In this document: one piece after another, positions 39,291 through 48,520 of the stretch
Numbering within the stretch: the stretch's first letter is position 1
How the letters are laid out: each line of letters starts with the position of its first letter
Notes under the pieces: generated by a model
Told to the model about the DNA's origin: nothing
What the model saw: only the letters and a program-made list of their open reading frames with translations
The model's database searches: none
NCBI RefSeq assembly: GCF_000416235.1
Contig: NZ_ATLO01000010.1
Coordinates: 372,001 to 436,000, forward strand
DNA: 64,000 nt
DNA from: Pseudomonas sp. CFII64
Lineage (GTDB): Bacteria > Pseudomonadota > Gammaproteobacteria > Pseudomonadales > Pseudomonadaceae
Direction of reading: 5' to 3'
Position numbers and translations under genes: made by a program

Positions 39291-41927
39291 TTACCAGCTG
39301 ATCCTCAGCCCCAGATTGCCCATCACGCCTTGCAGATTGTCATCGTCTACGTTGCCGCTGTAATCGGCGCTGACATACAGACTCACTTCTTTCGACACTT
39401 TCGCCACCAATCCCACACCCAGATCAGCCGTGGTGGACTTGTGCTCGGTCTTGATTCTGTCGACGTGATCAAAGGTCACTGTGTCCGATCCGCCGAAGGT
39501 GTGCCATAGATTGCCGCGCACATAGGGTTCCAGTGGCATGCCGCTGACCCTGTACCGACCTTTCAAACGCGCACCGACACGACCTGTGTTGTAGGACTGG
39601 GAATCAAACGACACGTGAGAAATCCCGTCATTCTGGCTATCCAGATCGATGTGCTGGTTGATCACTTGTGCCTGAGGTTCGACCACCCAGTTCGCGGACA
39701 CCGGAATCGGATACCCGGCTTCCAATGACAGGCTAAGCGCCCGGCCTTCGGTGTCGATCCGGATGCCCCGGTCCGAGCGGCTGTAACCGTCCAGGCGCGT
39801 GCCCATCGCCACGGCATCGACGTACCAGCCTTTCGGATCGACCAATGTCCAGTAAATGCCCAGGCTGTCGCCCTCGATTTTGACTTTGCCTGTGCGGTTA
39901 TCTTTGAAGCCACCGGCGAAGCCGTCCACATGCCCATCCAGCTGACTGCGGCCGACGAAAAAACCGGTGCGCTGGGAACGGCCACCCGCGGTTTCGGACG
40001 CGTACAGGTCATGGCCGACCTGATAGCCCTTGAGCGATGCGTCCAGACTCGGGTCGACGGTGCCCGACCAACTGCGTTTGAAGTTATTGCCGAACACTCG
40101 CGCCCATCCTGCTGGCACGAAGCCGGACTCGCCCAGCAGGCTTTGCTCCCCCTGACGATCATGGAAAGTGCCCAGTGACAGCTGAGTCAGCATGGCAGCC
40201 GCTGGCGGCACGACCGCGTAGTTGGGCACTTCCATGCGATACAGCGTAATCGGTGCCGCGCCCCGGATGGGAGCGGGCAGCGGCGGGGTGCCGATGGCCG
40301 CGACCGGAGCCGTCACCGCTGGCTGCACGGGAGGCGTGGTTGGGGTCGTCGGAGTCGTGGGAGTCGTGGGCGTAGTCGGAACAGTAGGTTCGGTTGGCGT
40401 TGTCGGGTCAGTTGGCGTAACCGGTGGTTCAGGCGTGGTAGGCGGTACCGCCAGTGCCAAGGGTTGTGAGAGTACAGTCGAGCGCAGGAACCAGCTGTTT
40501 TCAGATCCCGCTGTCGCGCCGCCCTTGAACAAATAGTATTGATAGGCCCCGACCGACAACGAGTTACTCAGCGTGAATGCACTGTTATCGCTGATCGCTC
40601 CCTCGCTGGCCTGCACCACCTGAATGCCGTTTTGTCGCGTGACCGCGCCCAGTCCGCCAAGGTTGGCGACGTTGATCTGCGTGGTCCCGCTGATCGCACC
40701 CTGAGCCACGACCAGCTTGTCGCTGGCTGAAGAGTCGTCGCCCAATACCGATTGCAGCAACAACTGGCCACTGTTGCCGATGTAGTTGCCGCGCACGGTG
40801 AGGGTGTCGGTGGCCTGGCTGCTGCCGGTGGTCATGTCCAGGGTTCCGGCGTTGCTCATGGTTGCCAGTTGGCCAGCGGTAAACGGGCGCAAGGTGCCGA
40901 CACTGGAGGAAACCATGCTGCTGGCGTCGATATTCAGTGTGCCGGTTCCGCTGTTAGCATCACCGACGACCAGTTCACCAGCCAGGTCCATGTGCGAGCC
41001 ATTGCTGAGGTTGACGGTTTCCCAATTGGCGTAGCGCCCTGGAACAGCGGTCGTCGATGCGTCGAAGGTCAAGATGTCGGCACCGGCGCCGCCGTCCAGC
41101 AGCGGGTTCGAGCCCAGGAAGCTCTCGTCGAGGTTGTTGAGGAGGGCGGTGTCATTGCCATCGGCCATCAGGATCGACCCGCGCAGCAGGCCCGTGTTGC
41201 TCCAGTTAAAGGTATCGTTGCCGAAACTGGCCCTGATCTCACCACGCACCTCGCCGCCGCTGATAGCGATGCTGTCGTCGCCACCGCTGACACTGATGTT
41301 ACCGCCGACAGTGCCGCCGGAAATGATGATGGTGTCCTTGCCGAAGCCGGTCACCAGGTTGCCCATGATGTTGCCCGCAGACATATCGAAAAGATTGTCA
41401 TCGAGTTTCATGTCGACCCGGCCGATTGTGCCTCCGGTCATCTTCGCGCTGTCGCCATCCTCGAAGGCGCTGCTGATGACGCCGCCGGACATCAGGAAAG
41501 TATCCAGTCCATCGCCCTGTGCAAGCGAGCGCAGGGTCCCACCGGACATGACGAAATCATCCCGTCCGGAGCCTTGGTTGACATCCAGCGAGATCGCGCC
41601 CGCAGTCATCGCAAAGCTGTCCGGACCATCGCCCTGGATGACGCTGCCAGTGATAGTGCCGGAATCCATCTGCAGGCGATCATTGCCAGGGCCGAACGTC
41701 ACGTTACCGATAATTGCACCGGTGCCACCCGCAGGGAAAATCAATGTGTTATTGCCGGAAGGTTTGCTCAGCGCGCCACTGCTGCCGCTGTCACACGTCT
41801 GCACGGGTTGGGCGAGGGTGGTAGTCAGATCACAGGCCGCACGCGTCGGATTGCACCACATGCCAAAGATTGCGACGGGCAGGACGGCCAAGCGCCATGG
41901 GCAAGGCTTGCCACGGGGGTGGTTCAT
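39291..41927 (-). CDS. type Va autotransporter with repeat-built passenger
   Basis: This 878-residue protein has a signal peptide (about 1-30, ending TRAACD). The passenger (about 60-250) is made of some nine repeats of roughly 20 residues with the pattern G-x-G-x-D-x-F-x-M-S-G-G-x-I, likely a right-handed beta-helix. A middle region (about 300-480), a Pro/Thr linker of TPT repeats (about 495-540) and a C-terminal autotransporter barrel (about 600-878, ending GLRISW with terminal aromatic) follow. No protease, lipase or adhesin active site is visible. It is presumably surface-displayed or released; TamAB encoded in this window could assist its export. Confidence 0.88.
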   Translation of the reverse strand: MNHPRGKPCPWRLAVLPVAIFGMWCNPTRAACDLTTTLAQPVQTCDSGSSGALSKPSGNNTLIFPAGGTGAIIGNVTFGPGNDRLQMDSGTITGSVIQGDGPDSFAMTAGAISLDVNQGSGRDDFVMSGGTLRSLAQGDGLDTFLMSGGVISSAFEDGDSAKMTGGTIGRVDMKLDDNLFDMSAGNIMGNLVTGFGKDTIIISGGTVGGNISVSGGDDSIAISGGEVRGEIRASFGNDTFNWSNTGLLRGSILMADGNDTALLNNLDESFLGSNPLLDGGAGADILTFDASTTAVPGRYANWETVNLSNGSHMDLAGELVVGDANSGTGTLNIDASSMVSSSVGTLRPFTAGQLATMSNAGTLDMTTGSSQATDTLTVRGNYIGNSGQLLLQSVLGDDSSASDKLVVAQGAISGTTQINVANLGGLGAVTRQNGIQVVQASEGAISDNSAFTLSNSLSVGAYQYYLFKGGATAGSENSWFLRSTVLSQPLALAVPPTTPEPPVTPTDPTTPTEPTVPTTPTTPTTPTTPTTPPVQPAVTAPVAAIGTPPLPAPIRGAAPITLYRMEVPNYAVVPPAAAMLTQLSLGTFHDRQGEQSLLGESGFVPAGWARVFGNNFKRSWSGTVDPSLDASLKGYQVGHDLYASETAGGRSQRTGFFVGRSQLDGHVDGFAGGFKDNRTGKVKIEGDSLGIYWTLVDPKGWYVDAVAMGTRLDGYSRSDRGIRIDTEGRALSLSLEAGYPIPVSANWVVEPQAQVINQHIDLDSQNDGISHVSFDSQSYNTGRVGARLKGRYRVSGMPLEPYVRGNLWHTFGGSDTVTFDHVDRIKTEHKSTTADLGVGLVAKVSKEVSLYVSADYSGNVDDDNLQGVMGNLGLRISW
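40331..40400. repeat. 9-bp tandem repeat encoding the TPT linker
   Basis: On the plus strand GTCGTGGGA-like 9-mers (GTCGTCGGA, GTCGTGGGA, GTCGTGGGC, GTAGTCGGA) run in tandem. On the coding minus strand they give the repeated Thr-Thr-Pro units of the autotransporter linker. The unit length keeps the frame if copies are gained or lost. Confidence 0.7.
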
Positions 41928-42132
41928 GATGTCTCTCCCTGAGTAGCGTAGTCAGGGAGGCGGTCAGCTCGTGCCTGCGGGCCACGCTAAAACGCACGGC
42001 ATGTCAGATCAGCGACATTGCGTTTTTCCATGTGTAATAGGTAGTTGCATCTCAAGTACAGAAGCGAACCAGCCCCCCGTCAAGTAAATGACCGACGGAT
42101 GGTTTGCGCAGAACGCCAGCTTTTGCGGGGTA

Positions 42133-42933
42133 TTAGAGGTGAACTTCCACCGCAAGCGGCAGGTGATCAGACAAATGCGTCCAAGGGCGGCTGCCGAGGA
42201 TTTGCGGCGAGTGGCTGCTGGCATTGCGCAAATAGACGCGATCCAGACGCAGCATTGGAAAGCGCGCGGGATAGGTCTTGGCCAATAACCCATGATGGCG
42301 CTCAAAGGCTTCGTGCAGATAATCACACCGCGCCAACGTCGCGTTACCCCGCAACTGCCAGTCGTTGAAATCCCCGGCAATAATGACCGGCGCGTGGCTG
42401 GGCAGGGAGTCCAGCAGTTTGCACAGCAGATCCAGCTGCAATTGCCGATGACTTTCCAGCAGGCTCAAATGGACGCAGATCGCATGCACCTCATCGTGTC
42501 CCGGCACCTGTAATACGCAGTGCAGCAGCCCGCGCCGTTCCGGGCCGGTGATGGAAATGTCGAGATTGCGATGGCTCAGAATCGGGTACTTGGAGAGCAG
42601 GGCGTTACCGTGATGGCCGTCGGGGTAAACCGCATTGCGGCCGTAGGCAAAATCGCTCCACATGCTGTCGGCGAGAAATTCGTAATGGGAAGTAACGGGC
42701 CAGTCATGATGGCGTGAGGCGTGACCGTCGTGGCTACCCAGCACTTCTTGCAGGAATACCAGATCGGCGCCGGTACTGCGTACGGCTTCGCGCAGTTCCG
42801 GAAGGATGAAGCGCCGGTTGAACGCCGTGAATCCCTTGTGGGTATTGACGGTCAGGACACGCAGCTTGTGAACATCCGGGCTGTTGCTCATGTCCACTGC
42901 ATTACCATTCAAACCAGCAGGATCAGGGGGCAC
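42133..42933 (-). CDS. endonuclease/exonuclease/phosphatase-family hydrolase
   Basis: This 266-residue EEP-fold protein has the motif order LTVNTHKGFT (about 27-36), DLVFLQEVLGSHDGH (metal-binding Glu, about 57-72), ICVHLSLLESHRQLQ (about 150), IIAGDFNDW (catalytic Asp/Asn, about 183-191) and a C-terminal SDHLPLAVEVHL. The GTG at 42933 is preceded by AGGAG at 7 nt, making it a better start than the ATG at 42891. The group, like E. coli YbhP, sits close to cardiolipin-synthase genes in many pseudomonads, but none is in view here. The substrate may be phosphodiester lipid or nucleic acid. Confidence 0.82.
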   Translation of the reverse strand: MPPDPAGLNGNAVDMSNSPDVHKLRVLTVNTHKGFTAFNRRFILPELREAVRSTGADLVFLQEVLGSHDGHASRHHDWPVTSHYEFLADSMWSDFAYGRNAVYPDGHHGNALLSKYPILSHRNLDISITGPERRGLLHCVLQVPGHDEVHAICVHLSLLESHRQLQLDLLCKLLDSLPSHAPVIIAGDFNDWQLRGNATLARCDYLHEAFERHHGLLAKTYPARFPMLRLDRVYLRNASSHSPQILGSRPWTHLSDHLPLAVEVHL

Positions 42934-43017
42934 ACGAACGCTCCTAAGTACGGCAAATGTCTAAATGGGACTGATGCGTACGCTGGCAGTTCATCTTTTT
43001 TGGCCGCCGATGCCTCG

Positions 43018-44217
43018 TCAAATCCTGGGGCGGCGTGACAGCATCACCGTAAGCATCAACCCGCCAATCGACAGCAGCGATGCGAAGAAAAAGATCGAGG
43101 CGTATCCCATTCCCAGAGCGATAGCGCCCATCACCGGTCCGGCAATCGCCAGGGCAAGATCGAAGAACACCGCGTAGGCACTCAAGCCGGCACTGCGACT
43201 GGAAATCGGCACTTGCTTGATTGCTTCAACGCCCAATGCCGGGTAGACCAGGGACAACCCAAGCCCCGTCAAACCGGCACCCGCCAGGGCAAAACCGGTA
43301 TTGGGCGAAAGCCACAACAGCACCAGCCCCAGTGTTTCCACACCCATGCAGACGATGGCCGAGGTGAAGCCCCCAAGGCGGTTGATTGCACCGATGAACA
43401 GCAGGCGGGCAAGAATGAAACAAATCCCGAACACGCTCAGGCAATACGCGGCGCCTTCCCATCCGCGGCTGACGTAGAACAGCGTGATGAACGTGGTCAT
43501 CGTGCCATAGCCGATTGATGCCAGCGTCAGGCTGACGCCATACGGTGCGATGCGTCCGAACACCGACCAGAACGGCAGGCGTTCACCCTTGATTACCGGG
43601 ATCGAAGGTTTGTTGCGGATGATTATCAAGGCCACTATCGCCATAGCCGTCAAGGCAAGGCCGATACTGAAGAAGCCGACATCGCGCGTCATCACATAAC
43701 CCAATGGCGCGCCGATGGCGATAGCCCCGTAGGAAGCGATGCCGTTCCAGGAAATCGCCCGGGCTGTATGGTCCGGCCCGACCTTGCCAATACACCAACT
43801 GATGCTGCCGACGCCGATAAGGCCTTGGGAGACGCCGATGAACAGCCGCGCAATGATCAGGACCGTCAGGCTCACCACCGGCGCGCTTTCCAGCAACGTC
43901 GCAACCGAGGTCAGCACGCCGCTGATGGCAATCCCGGACATGCCGTAAACAATCGCCAGTTTGGTGCCGATGGTGTCGCAGACCCTGCCGGCCAGTGGAC
44001 GGCTGAGCAGTGTGGCCAGATATTGCGAACCAATCGTCAGACCTGCGATGACTGCGCTGAATCCCAGCTGGTCGTGCACGTAGCTGGGCATTACAGCAAT
44101 CGGCAAACCGATGCACAGAAACGCGATAAAGGTGTAGAGCACGATGGAGACGATCTGCAAGGTGATCGTCATGGAACTGACTTCAACTGGAGGTGGTGGC
44201 GTGAAGGCGGAGGACAT
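43018..44217 (-). CDS. MFS transporter, YhhS/arabinose-efflux-like
   Basis: This 399-residue major-facilitator protein has 12 predicted membrane helices. Segments LQIVSIVLYTFIAFLCIGLP, SYVHDQLGFSAVIAGL, SQYLATLLSRPLAGRVCDTI, ISWNGIASYGAIAIGAPLGY and GLGLSLVYPALGVEAIKQVP align by eye with E. coli YhhS, a member of the drug/sugar efflux group. The start is uncertain: the ATG at 44217 is taken, but a TTG at 44235 and an ATG at 44172 are in frame. It is divergent from the lactonase gene. The substrate is unknown. Confidence 0.86.
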   Translation of the reverse strand: MSSAFTPPPPVEVSSMTITLQIVSIVLYTFIAFLCIGLPIAVMPSYVHDQLGFSAVIAGLTIGSQYLATLLSRPLAGRVCDTIGTKLAIVYGMSGIAISGVLTSVATLLESAPVVSLTVLIIARLFIGVSQGLIGVGSISWCIGKVGPDHTARAISWNGIASYGAIAIGAPLGYVMTRDVGFFSIGLALTAMAIVALIIIRNKPSIPVIKGERLPFWSVFGRIAPYGVSLTLASIGYGTMTTFITLFYVSRGWEGAAYCLSVFGICFILARLLFIGAINRLGGFTSAIVCMGVETLGLVLLWLSPNTGFALAGAGLTGLGLSLVYPALGVEAIKQVPISSRSAGLSAYAVFFDLALAIAGPVMGAIALGMGYASIFFFASLLSIGGLMLTVMLSRRPRI

Positions 44218-44383
44218 GGGCTCGTTCGCTGGCAAGCGTTAGGGAGTGCCACATCATGGCTTGAGATTCCGGCAAAAGGAAGCATGCTAACGATGTAGTT
44301 TATTTATTTGTAAACAAATATTGCCGGCGCTCCTTGTCAGTCATAGGATGACTGACCACAACCATAAAAATAAAGGATCTCTC

Positions 44384-45517
44384 GTGAGTAAACCCCTTCT
44401 TCTGGCTGCTGCGGTGGCCTGCGGTCTCAGCTTTCAAGCCCATAGCGCAACATTCGCCTATATCTCGAGCCCCGGCGACGGCTTCATTTCCCAATACGGT
44501 CTTGATGAAAAAACCGGCGCGCTCAATTTGATCGAGCAGACTCCGGCTGGAAGTCAGGTCAATCCCATGGCGCTCACCCCGGATGGCAAAGTGTTGTTTG
44601 CAGCATTGCGGGTCAAACCTTATCAGGTCGTGGGTTTCAGCATTGATCCCAAGACCGGCCATCTGAGCCAGATTTCCAAAGGGCCACTGGCCGAGAGCCT
44701 GGCCTATCTGTCGACGGATCGATCCGGGAAGTTCCTGTTGGGCGCCTCTTATGGCGGGAATCTGCTCAGCGTGCAGGCCATCGACAAGAATCATCAGCCC
44801 AGCGACACCATTCAGACCATCAAGACCGGTCCCCACGCGCACTCGGTGCGTACCGACCCGAGCAACCGCTTTGCCTATGCGGGCAATCTGGGTTCGGACC
44901 ACGTCTTGCAGTTTCGTCTTGATGACAAGGCCGGCACGCTGACCCCGATTGGCGACGGCTATGTCAGCGTTCCGACCAAGACCGGCCCACGGCATCTGGC
45001 GTTCTCGGCAGACGGCAAGTTCGTTTACGTTGTTGGGGAAATGAGCGGTACGGTCACCGCGTTCTCCATCGACGCGCAGAGCGGGGCGTTGACGCAGATT
45101 TCTTCGGTAAATGGCATTCCGCCGCGCCTGAATCTGGTCCACGGGGAAGTGCGCGACGCCAGCAACAATGACTTGAAAGACGACCCGACCCCACGCATCT
45201 GGGCAGCGGACCTGCGTATGTCTCCCGATGGCAAGCTGCTGCTGATGACCGAACGCACCACCAGCTCGGTCTCGGCATTTTCGGTCGATGCCAGCACTGG
45301 CGCGCTGACCTTTCTCGATAACTACCCGGTCGAGGAGAAGCAACCGCGCAATATCGCTTTTTCACCCAATGGCAAATGGCTGTTGGTAACCGGCGAGAAA
45401 AGCGCCACAGTCGGCGCGTATGCCGTTGGCGGCGATGGCGCGTTGAAGCGTGTCAGCGAAGCGCCATCCGGCAAGGGCGCCTTGTGGATCGAAGTCCTGC
45501 AACAGACCGCTGAATAA
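44384..45517 (+). CDS. periplasmic lactonase-family beta-propeller protein
   Basis: This 377-residue protein is of the 6-phosphogluconolactonase (YbhE/Pgl-like) seven-bladed propeller family. Repeated blade motifs are visible, such as VNPMALTPDGKVLFAALR, GPRHLAFSADGKFVYVVGE and QPRNIAFSPNGKWLLVTGE. A GTG start at 44384 with AAGGA 6 nt upstream gives a clean signal peptide (MSKPLLLAAAVACGLSFQA, cleavage after AHSA), unlike cytosolic Pgl. It therefore acts in the periplasm, perhaps on sugar lactones made by periplasmic glucose oxidation. The substrate is an inference. An in-frame ATG at 44348 is the alternative start. Confidence 0.82.
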   Translation: MSKPLLLAAAVACGLSFQAHSATFAYISSPGDGFISQYGLDEKTGALNLIEQTPAGSQVNPMALTPDGKVLFAALRVKPYQVVGFSIDPKTGHLSQISKGPLAESLAYLSTDRSGKFLLGASYGGNLLSVQAIDKNHQPSDTIQTIKTGPHAHSVRTDPSNRFAYAGNLGSDHVLQFRLDDKAGTLTPIGDGYVSVPTKTGPRHLAFSADGKFVYVVGEMSGTVTAFSIDAQSGALTQISSVNGIPPRLNLVHGEVRDASNNDLKDDPTPRIWAADLRMSPDGKLLLMTERTTSSVSAFSVDASTGALTFLDNYPVEEKQPRNIAFSPNGKWLLVTGEKSATVGAYAVGGDGALKRVSEAPSGKGALWIEVLQQTAE

Positions 45518-45532
45518 GCTCCACACCTGAAC

Positions 45533-45566
45533 GCAAAAGCCCCGTCACGATGGACGGGGCTTTTGC
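45533..45566. terminator. bidirectional rho-independent terminator
   Basis: A perfect 14-bp stem, GCAAAAGCCCCGTC / GACGGGGCTTTTGC with loop ACGATG, lies between the convergent lactonase and ABC-F genes. The A-rich and T-rich flanks let it serve both directions. Confidence 0.9.
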
Positions 45567-45591
45567 TTGTAAGCGCTCTGAAAAAACTAAA

Positions 45592-47181
45592 TCAGAACAC
45601 CACGCCCTGGCTGCGCAGGTAATCGTCGTAGGTGCCGCTGAAGTCGACCACGCCGCTTGGGCTCAGCTCGATAATGCGGGTTGCCAGCGAGGAAACGAAT
45701 TCACGGTCGTGGCTGACGAAAATCAGCGTGCCCGGATAGTTTTCCAGCGCCAGGTTCAGCGCTTCGATGGATTCCATGTCCAAGTGGTTGGTCGGTTCGT
45801 CCATGATCAGCACGTTCGGCTTTTGCAGGATCAGCTTGCCGAACAGCATGCGACCTTGCTCACCACCGGAAATCACTTTGACCGATTTCAGGATGTCGTC
45901 GTTGGAGAACAGCATGCGGCCCAAAGTACCGCGAACGACTTGCTCGCCACCTTGAGTCCAGCGACCCATCCAGTCGAACAGGTTGGATTCATCTTCGAAG
46001 TCAGAAGCGTGATCCTGGGCGTAGTAGCCCAGCTCAGCCGCGTCGGTCCATTTAACCGTACCGGCATCCGGCGACAGCTCGTTGACCAGCGTGCGCAGCA
46101 AGGTGGTTTTACCGATGCCGTTCGGGCCGATGATCGCGACGCGCTCGCCGGCTTCAACGGTAAAGCTGAAGTCCTTGAACAGCGCTTTGCCGTCAAAGCC
46201 TTTAGCCATGTTCTCGACGATGACTGCCTGACGGTGCAGCTTTTTGGTCTGCTCGAAACGAATGAACGGGCTGACACGGCTCGAAGGCTTGACCTCGGCC
46301 AGGTGGATCTTGTCGATCTGCTTGGCGCGGGAGCTGGCCTGCTTGGATTTCGAGGCGTTGGCTGAGAAGCGGCTGACGAACGCTTGCAGTTCGTTGATCT
46401 GCGCTTTCTTCTTGGCGTTGTCCGACAGCAGTTGCTCGCGGGACTGGGTCGCCACGGTCATGTACTCGTCGTAGTTGCCCGGGAACAGACGCAGCTCGCC
46501 GTAATCCAGGTCGGCCATGTGCGTGCAGACGCTGTTCAGGAAGTGCCTATCGTGGGAGATGATGATCATCAGGCTGTTGCGCTGGGTCAGAATGTTTTCC
46601 AGCCAGCGAATCGTGTTGATGTCCAAGTGGTTGGTCGGTTCATCGAGCAACAGCACTTCAGGATCGGAGAACAACGCCTGAGCCAGCAACACTCGCAGTT
46701 TCCAGCCCGGCGATACTTCGCTCATCGGCCCGCTGTGCTGCTCGATGCCGATACCCAGGCCCAACAGCAGCTCACCGGCACGGGATTCGGCGGTGTAACC
46801 GTCCATTTCCGCGAACTCGGTTTCCAGCTCGGCAACGGCCATGCCGTCGTCTTCGGTCATTTCCGGCAGCGAATAGATGCGATCACGCTCGGCCTTGACC
46901 TTCCACAGCTCTTCGTGACCCATGATCACGGTATCAAGCACGGAAAACTCTTCGTAAGCGAACTGGTCCTGGCGCAACTTACCCAGACGCACGTTCGGCT
47001 CCAGCATCACCTGCCCACCCGAAGGCTCCAGATCATCGCCGAGGATCTTCATGAAGGTGGATTTACCGCAGCCGTTGGCGCCGATCAGGCCATAACGGTT
47101 ACCGGCACCAAACTTGACCGAGACGTTCTCGAACAAGGGTTTTGCGCCGAACTGCATCGTGATGTTTGCTGTGGAGATCAA
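45592..47181 (-). CDS. ybiT: ABC-F family ATPase, YbiT type
   Basis: This 529-residue soluble protein has two ABC domains and no membrane part. Domain 1 has Walker [10 protein letters not shown] (about 34-42) and [11 protein letters not shown]; domain 2 has GPNGIGKTT (about 353) and [11 protein letters not shown]. The signature of domain 1 is the degenerate VSPGWK and of domain 2 ISGGEQ. The charged interdomain linker (about 240-310) is the ribosomal P-site tRNA interaction motif. ABC-F proteins act on the ribosome; YbiT is one of four in E. coli. It is probably a housekeeping translation factor rather than antibiotic resistance. Confidence 0.92.
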   Translation of the reverse strand: MISTANITMQFGAKPLFENVSVKFGAGNRYGLIGANGCGKSTFMKILGDDLEPSGGQVMLEPNVRLGKLRQDQFAYEEFSVLDTVIMGHEELWKVKAERDRIYSLPEMTEDDGMAVAELETEFAEMDGYTAESRAGELLLGLGIGIEQHSGPMSEVSPGWKLRVLLAQALFSDPEVLLLDEPTNHLDINTIRWLENILTQRNSLMIIISHDRHFLNSVCTHMADLDYGELRLFPGNYDEYMTVATQSREQLLSDNAKKKAQINELQAFVSRFSANASKSKQASSRAKQIDKIHLAEVKPSSRVSPFIRFEQTKKLHRQAVIVENMAKGFDGKALFKDFSFTVEAGERVAIIGPNGIGKTTLLRTLVNELSPDAGTVKWTDAAELGYYAQDHASDFEDESNLFDWMGRWTQGGEQVVRGTLGRMLFSNDDILKSVKVISGGEQGRMLFGKLILQKPNVLIMDEPTNHLDMESIEALNLALENYPGTLIFVSHDREFVSSLATRIIELSPSGVVDFSGTYDDYLRSQGVVF

Positions 47182-47457
47182 TTACCTTACCTTCAATGAC
47201 TTGGAGTTGGCTGAATGCAGCCGATACCGATTTGATACCCGTTTCCGTCTTTTCTCAGGGCGTTTGACCCGAGTCTGAGGCCTTTCTTTGGGCCATATCT
47301 ATTCAGCAATCTGCGACCTGTGTGTCGGACTGCTGCAAATGAATGCGGGATTCATGCCGAATTTGGCGCGCATTGTCGCACAGACTGGATGGCAGTTGTA
47401 TGGCGGGGGAAATAAGAGGGCAAGATGCGGCGGAAATCGTCGCGCTGCGCTTCCGGT

Positions 47458-47826
47458 TTAGCGCTTTGCAGGCTTGATCAGGCTTTCTGCTGAAATTCCA
47501 AACATCTCGTGCAGTCTCCAGATCATTGGCAAGGTCAGCGATCTGGTCCCATTTAAAATCTCATAGACCCGGTTTGGCCGGCCAATAGCAGGTACTAGAT
47601 CAGCCACCGACAGCCCAGATTGCTCCATGCGAAATCTGATGGCGTCGACTGCATCAGGTAGATCCATCGGGAAGTGCTTTGCCTCATAGGCCTCAATTAA
47701 CGTAATCATCACGTCAAACCAGTCACCTTCTGAGGAACCGGGCTCAGGTTCTTTATCAAACAAGGGGGAGACCGCTTTGAGGGCTGCGCGATAGTCCTCG
47801 TCGTTGTGGATAGGTCTAATTTCCAT
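47458..47826 (-). CDS. higA: HigA-type antitoxin
   Basis: This 122-residue antitoxin of the HigBA type II system has an N-terminal toxin-binding region (about 1-60) and a C-terminal XRE helix-turn-helix (about 62-115: FRMEQSGLSVADLVPAIG, then RPNRVYEILNGTRSLTLPMI). It starts 3 nt after the higB stop; the Shine-Dalgarno GGAG lies in the last higB codons, so translation is coupled. It likely represses the operon through the palindrome at 48143-48163. Confidence 0.88.
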   Translation of the reverse strand: MEIRPIHNDEDYRAALKAVSPLFDKEPEPGSSEGDWFDVMITLIEAYEAKHFPMDLPDAVDAIRFRMEQSGLSVADLVPAIGRPNRVYEILNGTRSLTLPMIWRLHEMFGISAESLIKPAKR

Positions 47827-47829
47827 GGG

Positions 47830-48132
47830 TTACTCCATCTCAACAGTGTCAGCATCTATTGCGTCGTATTGCCTGTGGGTGCCGACGAATTTGATGTAAA
47901 TAGCGCCGTAGCGGTACGCCACGGCAGCTACCAATCGGTAGTCGTTGCCTTTGATGTTGAACACGACGCGCCGACTTTTCAGAATGCTCGCACTACGATA
48001 CTGAGCTTTGACGTCCGCAGGACTTGACCAACTCGCGTTTTTTGCTTCATCGATCCAGGCAAGAAAGGACTGCTCCGAATCCGGGTATTTTTCCCAGAAG
48101 GCTTTCAGGTGGCTGGTGGCGATAATTCTCAT
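47830..48132 (-). CDS. higB: HigB-type mRNA interferase toxin
   Basis: This 100-residue RelE-superfamily toxin cuts ribosome-bound mRNA. Visible are the RIIATSHLKAFWEKYPDSE start, the KSRRVVFNIKGNDYRLVAAV core with basic residues, and the C-terminal KFVGTHRQYDAID segment holding the conserved His, Tyr and Asp. The toxin gene precedes the antitoxin, as usual in higBA. The ATG has no Shine-Dalgarno and lies about 8 nt from a TAAAAT -10 element, suggesting a leaderless transcript. No degradation of the reading frame is seen. Confidence 0.88.
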   Translation of the reverse strand: MRIIATSHLKAFWEKYPDSEQSFLAWIDEAKNASWSSPADVKAQYRSASILKSRRVVFNIKGNDYRLVAAVAYRYGAIYIKFVGTHRQYDAIDADTVEME

Positions 48133-48139
48133 GGGCGAG

Positions 48140-48169
48140 ATTTTAGTCCCGCAATGGGACTAAGGGCAA
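48140..48169 (-). promoter_or_regulatory. higBA promoter with palindromic operator
   Basis: On the minus strand TTGCCC (48164-48169) and TAAAAT (48140-48145) are 18 bp apart. The spacer holds a perfect inverted repeat TTAGTCCC-N5-GGGACTAA (48143-48163), the natural HigA operator. The -10 end is 7 nt from the higB ATG. Confidence 0.65.
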
Positions 48170-48288
48170 GCCGTTGTTGGCCACGCGTGCTGTAAGACGC
48201 TTCGTCTTGCATTCGATAAGGGCAGCAAAGGAACTGAACCCGCTCGCCGCGGCCTCATTAATACCTGTCATTCAAAGAGGATCCGCTG

Positions 48289-48429
48289 ATGAGCGAGCAA
48301 AAGAAAGACGCGCCCAAAGACTCTCCCAAAGACGCTCCGAAACAGCACACGCCGGCGCACTCGACGCCCGAAGAAAAAGAACGGCTCAAGGACTTCAACA
48401 AGGACGGAATTCCGCCTGGCGTTTATTGA
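48289..48429 (+). CDS. small lysine/proline-rich hydrophilic protein (46 aa)
   Basis: The ATG at 48289, with GAGG 8 nt upstream, opens a 46-residue frame starting MSEQKKDAPKDSPKDAPKQH and ending RLKDFNKDGIPPGVY. It has a threefold K-D-A/S-P-K repeat, no signal peptide and no membrane segment, and is probably disordered. It lies 91 bp upstream of a hemerythrin-like gene in the same direction. The good ribosome-binding site and biased composition support expression; function unknown. Confidence 0.6.
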   Translation: MSEQKKDAPKDSPKDAPKQHTPAHSTPEEKERLKDFNKDGIPPGVY

Positions 48430-48520
48430 TGGGTGGCCGTGGCGGGTGGAACGCTGATCTTGCGTGGCGGTCTAGTGCATATCGCTTCCACCCTTGGGAA
48501 GCCAGTCTGGAGTAGCGCCG

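Noticed and set aside
40331..40400. Tandem repeats considered as a CRISPR-like array
   Set aside because: The units are 9 bp, contiguous and in frame within a coding linker, with no spacers and no cas genes nearby.
40222..40536. Plus-strand frame with GVVGVVGVV repeats
   Set aside because: It is the reverse reading of the TPT linker of the autotransporter, not a separate protein.
45592..47181. ABC-F protein considered as antibiotic-resistance determinant
   Set aside because: The linker and overall pattern fit housekeeping YbiT, and there is no mobile context or regulatory leader.
47182..47457. Gene or RNA between the ABC-F gene and higA
   Set aside because: This 276-bp gap shows no supported frame, strong hairpin with T-run, or recognisable RNA; it presumably holds the ABC-F promoter.
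48231..48260. Possible AlgU promoter GAACTG-N18-TCATT before the 46-residue gene
   Set aside because: Both boxes deviate from consensus and the spacing is one too long, so it was not called.
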